Assembly (NCBI RefSeq): GCF_900186865.1
Contig: NZ_LT906480.1
Location: 62,001 to 126,000 of the forward strand
Direction of reading: 5' to 3'
DNA from: Stenotrophomonas maltophilia
GTDB taxonomy: Bacteria; Pseudomonadota; Gammaproteobacteria; Xanthomonadales; Xanthomonadaceae
Length of the DNA stretch: 64,000 nt
Shown: positions 50,466 to 60,212 of the stretch, one piece after another
How the letters are laid out: each line of letters opens with the position of its first letter
Position numbering within the stretch: the stretch's first letter is position 1
Notes under the pieces: generated by a model
What the model saw: only the letters and a program-made list of their open reading frames with translations
What the model was told of the DNA's origin: nothing
The model's database searches: none
Translations under genes and position numbers: made by a program

Positions 50466-51788
50466 TCAAGCCTCGGGGGCCATGCTGGAAAGGCGTGCTG
50501 CCGCAGCACGAAGTCCGTTGAAAATCGGTTCGGACACGTTTGAGGGGAAGTCATCCGGGAGCTGACGGGTGACCTGCTGGATGGCGGGCTCGACGGCCGC
50601 GATCAATGTCTTGATCCATGGTTCTGCACCATCGGCAACGCCGCAGGCGCGCGCGGTTTCATTCCAGTGCCGCCGTCGCACAAGGTGCAGTTTCCGGTGG
50701 CGGTTCTTGCCATGTACGGCCATGGCGAGCTGTGCGTTTCGTGGATCGAGTTGATTGGGTCCCCTGCCGAGGATGGGATATACCGACAGCACGTCGTAGA
50801 CGGGCGTCAGGCGGAAGCGTCCACCGGCTTCCAAGTGAACACTGAAATTCTTGGCATGGCCGTCGGTTGCGGCCAGCATCCAGAAAAGAATCTGCGTCTT
50901 GAAGAAGATCGCGCGATCCTCGGGGTGTTCGGACTGTCGAAGCAGATCCATGATCGGAACGATACCGGGGCCGCCATCGGATTCATACTTTCTGGCAGCC
51001 GGCAGACCAAAGACCTGACACATGTCTTCCTGTGGCAGTCGCAGCCACCACCGGCGGTCGGCAGACAGGCGACGGTCAAACCGCTCGACAATGAGAGCAC
51101 GTTGGTCGTTGAAGCGGCCCATCTGCGTCTCGGCCACGGGGATATCAAAGGCGGAAAGCAGATGCATGCACAGCCATTCATTCTCCACGGACTGATGCAT
51201 GTCTGCCCGCATGTTGCCAACAATGCCAAGCGGCAGCTTGAAGATGTGAGTGGATGGTGTGTTGCCGGTAGGAATGCACCATTTGCCAGCATGCAGCAGA
51301 AGACCGGTCTTTTCCTGCGCACCGGCGATGGAAATGCGGAATGCATCATCACGGCTGGGTGCGCCAGGCAGGTTCCCTGTCGTCACCTGACGCAGGATCG
51401 TAGCGACACCTGCTTCGTCCAACACCTCGCACGTGATCTGCTGGATGTCTTCGGGTGGATGCGCTGGCGGCAACAGCTGCACTGCGCCGACACAATCCCG
51501 TCCAATGGCTTCAAGAAGATCGAACGTATCGCTGCCGCGCGTGGCGAACCGGTCGCGGATCCGGTTGCGTATGGCGACGTTATCGGGAAGAAGGTTATCG
51601 AAGTAGTCGTTGACGACGTTGCCCCGATGGCTCTCGCCATCTGGGAGCAGGGGTAGAGAGAGCGACAACGGTCGGGACTGGGGCGAGCTGATCCACTGGC
51701 TGACATACGACAACCGGGATGACCCGTTCCGGACATCATCCCAAAGTGCGACTTCCACACCATTCATCCAGACCTGCAGCGTACCCAT
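50466..51788 (-). CDS. hipA: HipA-like serine/threonine kinase toxin
   Basis: 440 residues. In E. coli, HipA phosphorylates glutamyl-tRNA synthetase and induces persistence; here the target is inferred by homology only. SIAGAQEKTGLLL is the Gly-rich HipA loop, FWMLAATDGHAKNFSVHL contains the catalytic Asp, and YDVLSVYP the metal site. The N-terminal HipA-N1 subdomain (VSQWISSPQSRPLSLSLPLL) is intact. Codon use is visibly less GC-rich than in neighbouring genes, suggesting acquisition. It starts three bases after hipB. Confidence 0.9.
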   Translation of the reverse strand: MGTLQVWMNGVEVALWDDVRNGSSRLSYVSQWISSPQSRPLSLSLPLLPDGESHRGNVVNDYFDNLLPDNVAIRNRIRDRFATRGSDTFDLLEAIGRDCVGAVQLLPPAHPPEDIQQITCEVLDEAGVATILRQVTTGNLPGAPSRDDAFRISIAGAQEKTGLLLHAGKWCIPTGNTPSTHIFKLPLGIVGNMRADMHQSVENEWLCMHLLSAFDIPVAETQMGRFNDQRALIVERFDRRLSADRRWWLRLPQEDMCQVFGLPAARKYESDGGPGIVPIMDLLRQSEHPEDRAIFFKTQILFWMLAATDGHAKNFSVHLEAGGRFRLTPVYDVLSVYPILGRGPNQLDPRNAQLAMAVHGKNRHRKLHLVRRRHWNETARACGVADGAEPWIKTLIAAVEPAIQQVTRQLPDDFPSNVSEPIFNGLRAAAARLSSMAPEA

Positions 51789-51791
51789 GGC

Positions 51792-52049
51792 TCACCACTC
51801 CAATGACGACGTGTTCTCCTGGGGACTTCGTTGCTGGAGGCTGACCTCCAGACCCAGCACCGCCCAGATCCGCATCAGGCGTTCAAAACTTGCCGATGCA
51901 GGGTCGCGTTCCAGCGCGCCCACTGCCTGGCGGCTGATCCCGAGTCGCTCCGCCAGCTGAGCCTGGCTCAGGCCCGCCTGGCGCCGGAAAGCACGCATCA
52001 GGGGCGCAAGTTGTTGGGCTGTCCTCACTGTGTGCAGCGGCCTGTCCAT
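51792..52049 (-). CDS. hipB: HipB-like XRE antitoxin/repressor
   Basis: 85 residues with an HTH: LMRAFRRQAGLSQAQLAERL, GISRQAVGALERDPASASFE. The C-terminal strand (VLGLEVSLQQ) is typical of HipB. ATG 52049 has GAGG upstream at proper spacing; an earlier ATG at 52085 has none. It is expected to neutralise HipA and to repress the operon through the operator array just upstream. Confidence 0.9.
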   Translation of the reverse strand: MDRPLHTVRTAQQLAPLMRAFRRQAGLSQAQLAERLGISRQAVGALERDPASASFERLMRIWAVLGLEVSLQQRSPQENTSSLEW

Positions 52050-52099
52050 ACCGGCAGTCCTCAAGGAAAGATGACCGTACGCCAACGCGTACGCAAAGG

Positions 52100-52188
52100 A
52101 TAGGTTGCTTTACGACAAGCAACCTATCGCTTTCTCGCTGAGGAGGCAACCTATCGATTGCTATATCGCTATGCAACCTATAGGTTGC
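52100..52188 (-). promoter_or_regulatory. hipBA promoter with five GCAACCTAT operator half-sites
   Basis: The half-site GCAACCTAT or its complement occurs at 52100-52108 (inverse), 52119-52127, 52146-52154, 52173-52181 and 52180-52188 (inverse). The last two merge into a perfect 16-bp palindrome, GCAACCTATAGGTTGC. The first pair forms a dyad with a 10-base spacer. The region is AT-rich and lies 51-139 bases upstream of hipB, where the promoter must be. HipB autoregulation through these sites is inferred. Confidence 0.82.
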
Positions 52189-52210
52189 CTTTCCATGACG
52201 CAGCGCCGCG

Positions 52211-55200
52211 TCAAGCCACCTGCACGATATGCAGCGCCTTCGGGTTGCGCCACTGCGCCAGCAGGGCAGCCTCGCGCGCCTTGGCCTGTTCGTAGTGCGC
52301 TTCCTTGACGTGGCCGAAGCCGCGGATGTGCTCGGGCACGCTGGCGATCTCCACCGCCAGGGCCAGGCGGCCGTCCTCCAGGCCATCCAGCAGCAGCTGC
52401 ACGGTGGCTTCGTAATCGGCGATCAGCTGGCGCTCCATGCGCCGCTCTTCAGTACGGCCGAATACATCCAGGCGGCCGCCACGCAGGAACTTCAGCTTGG
52501 CCAGCAGGCCGAAGGCCTTGAACATCCACGGGCCGTATTCCTTCTTCAGCAACCGGCCCTGCTCGTCCTTCTTCGCGAACAGCGGCGGCGCCAGGTGGAA
52601 GCGCAACTGGTAATCGCCCTCGAACTGCTGCTGCAGGCGGCGCTGGAAGTCACCGCTGGTGTACAGGCGGGCCACTTCGTACTCGTCCTTGTAGGCCATC
52701 AGCTTGAACAGGTAGCGGGCGACGGTCTCGGTCAGCGCAGTGGAACCGCCGATGCGCTCGGCCTCGGTGGCGCGCACGCGTGCCACCAGATCACGGTAGC
52801 GCTTGGCATAGGCAGCGTCCTGGTAATCGACCAGGAAGGCGGCGCGACGCTCGATCATTTCGTCCAGCGAACGCGACAGGCGTGCGTCGTCCAGCGGCAG
52901 GAATGCCACGTCGCCACCGTGCGAGGGCAGGCCACGCAGCTCGCGTTCGTCGCCGGTGTTGCGCGGTGCCGCGGTCGCACCCCATTCATTGCCTTCCCAC
53001 TCGCCCGGCGGCAGCGGGTGCAGCGGGCCGGGGGTGGACTCGGTATCGGTGTGGCGGTTGTGCACCAGGCCGGCGGCCTGCTGTACGGCCTGCGGGTCGA
53101 CCACCGCCAGGCGGCCCCAGGCGAAGGCCTGCTGGTTCATCGCCACGGCGGCGCCATTGAGTTCGATGGCGCGCATCAGCGACTCGAACGACAGCGGCAC
53201 CAGGCCCTGCTGCCAGGCGTAGCCGAGGATGAACAGGTTGGCGGCGATGGCATCGCCCAGCAGCGCGGTGGCCAGCTGGGTGGCATCGAGCAGCAGCGGC
53301 TCCTGGCCGCCCAGGGCTACGCGCACACCGGCGATGATGTCGGCGGCGGGGAACTGCATGTCCGGACGGGTGGTGAACGTGCCAGGCATCGCTTCGTAGG
53401 TGTTCAGCACCACCTGCGAACGGCCGGCGCGCACCTTCGAAAGCGCCCAGTAGTCGTTGACCACCACCATGTCGCAGCCCAGCACCAGGTCGGCTTCACC
53501 GGCGGCGATGCGCACGGCGTGGATGTCATCCGGGCGGCGTGCGATGCGGATGTGCGTGGTCACCGCGCCACCCTTCTGCGCCAGGCCGGTCTGGTCGAGC
53601 ACGGTCGCGCCCTTGCCTTCCAGGTGGCCGGCCATGCCCAGCAGTGCACCGATGGTCACCACGCCGGTACCGCCGACGCCGGTGATCAGGATGTTCCAGG
53701 GTTGTTCCAGCGTGCCGCGGATGGTTGGTGCCGGCAGGTTGTCCAGCAGCGTGGAGGCATCGCGCTTGCTGCCCTTGCGCGGCTGGCCACCGTGTACGGT
53801 GACGAAGCTCGGGCAGAAGCCGTTCACGCACGAATAGTCCTTGTTGCAGTTGGACTGGTCGATCTCGCGCTTGCGCCCGAACTCGGTTTCCTTCGGCAGC
53901 ACCGACACGCAGAAGCTCTTCTTGCCGCAGTCGCCGCAACCTTCGCAGACCAGCGAATTGATCAGCACCCGCTTCTGCGGATCTTCCAGCTTGCCGCGCT
54001 TGCGGCGGCGACGCTTCTCGGTGGCGCAGGTCTGTTCGTAGATCAGGATCGAAACACCCTTCACTTCGCGCAGGCGCTTCTGCACCTCCTCCAGTTCGCT
54101 GCGGTCGTGGAACTCCACGTCGCTGGGGAAGTGCTCGCGCTGGCCGGTCCACTTGCCGATGTTGTCCGACAGCACCACGATGGTGTGGATGCCTTCGGCG
54201 CGCATCTGCTTTGCGATGTCGGGCACGCTCAACGGGCCGTCCACCGGCTGGCCGCCGGTCATCGCCACCGCGTCGTTGTAGAGGATCTTGTAGGTGATGT
54301 TGACGCCGGCCGCGACCGCCTGGCGGATCGCCAGCGAGCCGCTGTGGAAATAGGTGCCGTCGCCCAGGTTCTGGAACACGTGCGGGGTATCGGTGAACGG
54401 CGCCTGCCCGGCCCAGGTCACGCCTTCGCCGCCCATGTGGGTGAAGGTGTCGGTGCTGCGGTCCATCCAGGTCACCATGTAATGGCAACCGATGCCGGCC
54501 AGTGCCCGCGAGCCTTCCGGCACCTGGGTGGAGGTGTTGTGCGGGCAGCCCGAGCAGTAGTGCGGCACGCGCGGGAAGCTGGCGCGCGGCAACGCAAGCT
54601 CGGCTTCCTTCTGCTGCATCCACTGCAGGCGTTGTTCAATGGATTCGTTGTTGAAGAACTTCTGGATGCGGCGGCCGATCACGCCGGCGATGGTGGCCGG
54701 GGTCAGTTCGCCGGTGGACGGCAGGATCCATTCGCCACTCTCGTCGTACTTGCCGACGATGGACGGGCGCTGGCCCCAGCTGGCCGGCCAGTTGAAGAAC
54801 TGTTCCTTCATCTGGCGCTCGATGAAGGCACGCTTCTCCTCCACCACGATGATGTCTTCCAGGCCCTGCGCGAAGCGCGCGATGCCCTGCGGTTCCAGCG
54901 GCCAGGTCATGCCGACCTTGTACACGCGGATGCCGATGTCGGCGCACGCGGCTTCGTCCAAGCCCAGGTACTCCAGCGCCTGCAGCACGTCCAGGTAGCT
55001 CTTGCCGGTGGTGACGATGCCCAGCCGCGCGCGCGGCGCATCCATCACCACCTTGTCGATGCCGTTGGCGCGGGCAAAGGCCTGCGCGGCCTTCACCGCA
55101 TAGCGGTGCAGGCGCATTTCCTGGTCCAGCGGCGGGTCCGGCCAGCGGATGTTGAGGCCACCCGACGGCATCTCGAAGTCTTCCGGCAGCACGATGCGGC

Positions 55201-55897
55201 GCGCCATCGGATCGACCTGCACCGAGGCCGACGATTCCACCGTCTCGGCGATCGTCTTGAAGCCGACCCAGCGGCCGGTATAGCGGCTCATCGCCCAGCC
55301 CAGCAGGCCCATGTCGAGGATGTCCTGCACGCCGGCCGGGTTCAGCACCGGCATCATCGCGCTGACGAACTCGTCCTCGCTGCCATGCGGCAGGGTCGAA
55401 CTGCGGCAGGCATGGTCATCGGCGGCCAGTGCCAGCACGCCACCATAGCGCGAGGTGCCGGCCGCATTGGCATGCTTGAACACGTCGCCGCAGCGGTCCA
55501 CGCCCGGTCCCTTGCCGTACCACATGCCGAACACGCCCTGCACGTTGGCGCCGGGGAACAGGTTGGTCTGCTGGGTGCCCCATACCATGGTGGCGCCCAG
55601 GTCCTCGTTCAGGCCGGGGGTGAACTTCACCTTGGCCGCTTCCAGATGCTTGCGCGCGCGCCACAGTTCCAGGTCGAAGCCACCCAGCGGGCTGCCACGG
55701 TAGCCGCTGACGAAGCCGGCGCTGTCGATGCCTTCGGCGGCGTCGCGCAGGCGCTGCATCAGCGGCAGCCGCACCAGCGCCTGCACGCCACTCAGGTAGA
55801 TCCGCCCCTCGTTGCGGGTGTACTTGTGGTCGAGCGTGTAATCACGGTCGAGCAGGTCGGCGGAGGAGGGCGAAGTGAGTTGCGCGGTACTGGTCAT
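52211..55897 (-). CDS. indolepyruvate:ferredoxin oxidoreductase, fused subunits
   Basis: 1,228 residues. Oxidatively decarboxylates aryl or branched 2-oxo acids with thiamine diphosphate, CoA and ferredoxin; alpha and beta subunits fused as in many aerobic bacteria. Order: pyrimidine-binding domain (about 20-220), TPP domain with HYCSGCPHNTST and DGTYFHSGSLAIR, ferredoxin-type Cys clusters (CEGCGDCGKKSFC; CNKDYSCVNGFC), gamma domain (GVGGTGVVTIGALLGMAG), and a C-terminal DUF6537-like part. A ~45-residue insert near nt 52913-53045 is noted separately. ATG 55897 (MTSTAQLTSPSS) is taken as start. Confidence 0.92.
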   Translation of the reverse strand: MTSTAQLTSPSSADLLDRDYTLDHKYTRNEGRIYLSGVQALVRLPLMQRLRDAAEGIDSAGFVSGYRGSPLGGFDLELWRARKHLEAAKVKFTPGLNEDLGATMVWGTQQTNLFPGANVQGVFGMWYGKGPGVDRCGDVFKHANAAGTSRYGGVLALAADDHACRSSTLPHGSEDEFVSAMMPVLNPAGVQDILDMGLLGWAMSRYTGRWVGFKTIAETVESSASVQVDPMARRIVLPEDFEMPSGGLNIRWPDPPLDQEMRLHRYAVKAAQAFARANGIDKVVMDAPRARLGIVTTGKSYLDVLQALEYLGLDEAACADIGIRVYKVGMTWPLEPQGIARFAQGLEDIIVVEEKRAFIERQMKEQFFNWPASWGQRPSIVGKYDESGEWILPSTGELTPATIAGVIGRRIQKFFNNESIEQRLQWMQQKEAELALPRASFPRVPHYCSGCPHNTSTQVPEGSRALAGIGCHYMVTWMDRSTDTFTHMGGEGVTWAGQAPFTDTPHVFQNLGDGTYFHSGSLAIRQAVAAGVNITYKILYNDAVAMTGGQPVDGPLSVPDIAKQMRAEGIHTIVVLSDNIGKWTGQREHFPSDVEFHDRSELEEVQKRLREVKGVSILIYEQTCATEKRRRRKRGKLEDPQKRVLINSLVCEGCGDCGKKSFCVSVLPKETEFGRKREIDQSNCNKDYSCVNGFCPSFVTVHGGQPRKGSKRDASTLLDNLPAPTIRGTLEQPWNILITGVGGTGVVTIGALLGMAGHLEGKGATVLDQTGLAQKGGAVTTHIRIARRPDDIHAVRIAAGEADLVLGCDMVVVNDYWALSKVRAGRSQVVLNTYEAMPGTFTTRPDMQFPAADIIAGVRVALGGQEPLLLDATQLATALLGDAIAANLFILGYAWQQGLVPLSFESLMRAIELNGAAVAMNQQAFAWGRLAVVDPQAVQQAAGLVHNRHTDTESTPGPLHPLPPGEWEGNEWGATAAPRNTGDERELRGLPSHGGDVAFLPLDDARLSRSLDEMIERRAAFLVDYQDAAYAKRYRDLVARVRATEAERIGGSTALTETVARYLFKLMAYKDEYEVARLYTSGDFQRRLQQQFEGDYQLRFHLAPPLFAKKDEQGRLLKKEYGPWMFKAFGLLAKLKFLRGGRLDVFGRTEERRMERQLIADYEATVQLLLDGLEDGRLALAVEIASVPEHIRGFGHVKEAHYEQAKAREAALLAQWRNPKALHIVQVA

Positions 55898-56068
55898 GGC
55901 TGGCCCGGTAGGATCGGCTGGCACCGGCCGCGTGCGGGCACGCGGCGGGAAAGGCGCGAATTGTAGCAGCGGGGCCGTGGTGGGCCCGGCACTCGCGCCC
56001 GCGCCGCTGCTGGGGTTAGGATCGGGGCGAGAGAGGGAGGCTGCGGTTGTGCAGCCTGGGGAGAAGGG

Positions 56069-56704
56069 ATGTCAGTTCCAGGAAAGATCCTGGCCAGCGT
56101 GCTGCTGGCCTCGGGAGCGGCCACGGCGTGGGCCGCGCCGGTCATGCCGGCACCACAGGAGTTCTACTTCGACAGCGACCTGGCGGCGGCACCGATGGTG
56201 GCGATGCAGGGCGAGGGCGATGAGCTGGTCACCCAGCTGGTGAGGTTGCGCGAGCGCGGCCGGCGCGCGGTGGAAGCCACCGTGCAGCTGGCTTCGGTGG
56301 CCAGCTCCCAGGGCCGTGCCGAGCTGGCCGACCAGCTGTATGGCGAGGCCCTGAAGGAGGCGCCGGCACAGAGCAGCGCGGGCCGCAGCGTGCGTTGGAA
56401 CTATGGCTGGGACCTGCTGCGCCAGGGCAAGCCGGAGGCGGCGCTGGAGCAATGGTTGTCGTCGGCCGGCAATGCGCGCAGCAAGCCAAGCTGGGTGCCA
56501 CCCACGTACGCGCTGGCCCTATGGCGGATGGGGCAGAAACAGGAGGCCGTGCAGTGGTATGCCGCAGCAGTGCGTACCGAGCCGTCGCAATGGAGCACCA
56601 GTGCCAATTACGCGCAGCTGCTGCCGCAGTGGCGCGAGGATGAGCGCGCGTCGTTGGCCGAAGTGCAGCAGGCCTGGGCGGCGGCCCCGCCTGCGTGGCC
56701 CTGA
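56069..56704 (+). CDS. secreted TPR-like protein of unknown function
   Basis: 211 residues with a signal peptide (ILASVLLASGAATAWA, cleavage about residue 23). The rest contains two or three degenerate TPR helix pairs: LADQLYGEALKEAPAQSSAG, LRQGKPEAALEQWL, LWRMGQKQEAVQWYAAAVRTEP. Such proteins usually mediate protein contacts in the periplasm. AGAAGGG lies directly before the ATG. Confidence 0.75.
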   Translation: MSVPGKILASVLLASGAATAWAAPVMPAPQEFYFDSDLAAAPMVAMQGEGDELVTQLVRLRERGRRAVEATVQLASVASSQGRAELADQLYGEALKEAPAQSSAGRSVRWNYGWDLLRQGKPEAALEQWLSSAGNARSKPSWVPPTYALALWRMGQKQEAVQWYAAAVRTEPSQWSTSANYAQLLPQWREDERASLAEVQQAWAAAPPAWP

Positions 56705-56715
56705 GGGAGGGGTTC

Positions 56716-56815
56716 GGCCGGGTTCACGGCGTCCCCCGCGAATCCACCCCGCCCGGCCAAGCGCGGCTTTTGATGTTCAAAGCCAACCAGCCGCCACGAG
56801 GGGCTGCGCCGTTCG
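56716..56815 (+). repeat. truncated copy of the structured intergenic element
   Basis: Holds the right arm (AATCCACCCCGCCCGGCCAA, as in copy B) and the CCACGAGGGGCTGCGCCGTT module shared with copies A and B, but the left arm is reduced to GGCCGGG and the inner stem is absent. A small GGCTTT/AAAGCC hairpin lies at 56765-56784. Confidence 0.7.
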
Positions 56816-56826
56816 CTGGAAACCCC

Positions 56827-59064
<2,238 letters not shown>

Positions 59065-59113
59065 TGCCTGCGTCACTCTTCCTGCTGCATCCTCTTCTTC
59101 ATGGAAACCCGCG

Positions 59114-59590
59114 ATGCGTGAACTGATCCTGCTGCGCCATGCCCATGCCGAACCGGCTACCCCCGGCCAGGCCGACCTCGACCGGCCGTTGTCGCCGGTG
59201 GGGCTCGCCGAAGCCGAAGCCGCCGGCAAGTGGCTGAAGGAGAACAACCTGCTGCCGGACTGCGTGCTGTGCTCACCGGCGCGGCGTACCCGCGAAACCC
59301 TGGAAGCCGTGCTCGGCACCATCGGTTACGTGGAAAAGCGCCTGGAAGACCGCATCTACGAAGCCACCCCCGGCACCCTGGCGGCATTGGTGGACGACCG
59401 CCGTGATCTCGACCGGGTGCTGATCGTCGGCCACAACCCGGGCCTGGAGCGGCTGGTGGCGTTGATGACCGAGGGCACCAGCAGCGACTACCGCGGCATG
59501 CCGCCGGCCGGCATCGCCGTGCTCGGCTTCCCGCGCGAGGCCTCGATCGAGCCAGGCGTGGCCAGCCTGAACGCATTCTGGTGGCCGTGA
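59114..59590 (+). CDS. sixA: phosphohistidine phosphatase SixA
   Basis: 158 residues. LILLRHAHAEP is the RHG (RHA) phosphatase motif, LCSPARRTRETLEAV and IVGHNPGLERL carry the remaining catalytic His/Arg. SixA removes phosphate from phosphohistidine on HPt domains or PTS proteins. The gene lies 49 bases after parA and four bases before the YceI-like gene on the same strand, probably one transcript. Confidence 0.92.
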   Translation: MRELILLRHAHAEPATPGQADLDRPLSPVGLAEAEAAGKWLKENNLLPDCVLCSPARRTRETLEAVLGTIGYVEKRLEDRIYEATPGTLAALVDDRRDLDRVLIVGHNPGLERLVALMTEGTSSDYRGMPPAGIAVLGFPREASIEPGVASLNAFWWP

Positions 59591-59594
59591 TCCG

Positions 59595-60212
59595 ATGAGC
59601 CTGGCGCGGCGCAGCCGCTATCTGCTGCCCGCGCTGCTGGCACTCGGCCCGGCCTGGGCGGCCGTGCCCACGCCGACCACCCTGCCACCGGTGGTCGCCG
59701 AAGCGCACCGGGTAATGCGCCTGGATACCCAGCGTTCGCAGATCGGCTTCGAGGTGCGCACCCGTTTCGGGCAGCGAATCGAAGGCCTGTTCCCGCACTT
59801 CGAAGGGCGCATCGAGATCCTCTCCGACGGCCGCCACCAGGTGCACCTGAAGATGTTCACGCGCTCGGTCGAGATCCCCGGCAAGGCGCGCTATACCGGG
59901 TGGATGCGCGGCGAGGAGTTCTTCGATGCCGGCCGCCATCCGGTGGTCGAGTTCGACTCGCTGCCGTACTGGCCGGAAACCGTGGAGAGCGGTGGCGACA
60001 TCAACGGCCGGCTGACCCTGCGCGGGATCAGCCACCCCGAGACACTGAAGGTCGAGAAGGCGGAGTGCGCCCGACCCGGCTATGATTGCGACGTCGTCAG
60101 CCGCGGTACCGTGCAGCGAGGCCGGTATGGCATGGACAGCTGGCAGCTTGCCTTGAGTGACCGAGTGACTTTCGTATTGCGTGCGCGCCTGAGCGAGGCG
60201 CCGAAACCGTGA
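59595..60212 (+). CDS. YceI family periplasmic protein
   Basis: 205 residues with a signal peptide (YLLPALLALGPAWAA). The YceI lipocalin-like fold is seen in RLDTQRSQIGFEVRTRFG, FPHFEGRIEIL and GRLTLRGISHPETLKVE. YceI proteins bind isoprenoids or amphiphiles in the periplasm. The stop overlaps the start of the next gene (GTGA). Confidence 0.9.
   Translation: MSLARRSRYLLPALLALGPAWAAVPTPTTLPPVVAEAHRVMRLDTQRSQIGFEVRTRFGQRIEGLFPHFEGRIEILSDGRHQVHLKMFTRSVEIPGKARYTGWMRGEEFFDAGRHPVVEFDSLPYWPETVESGGDINGRLTLRGISHPETLKVEKAECARPGYDCDVVSRGTVQRGRYGMDSWQLALSDRVTFVLRARLSEAPKP

Noticed and set aside
52229..55966. 1,245-codon open frame antisense to the indolepyruvate oxidoreductase gene
   Set aside because: Mirror of the real gene with a His/Val/Gln-rich composition typical of a shadow frame; no start signal and no known domain.
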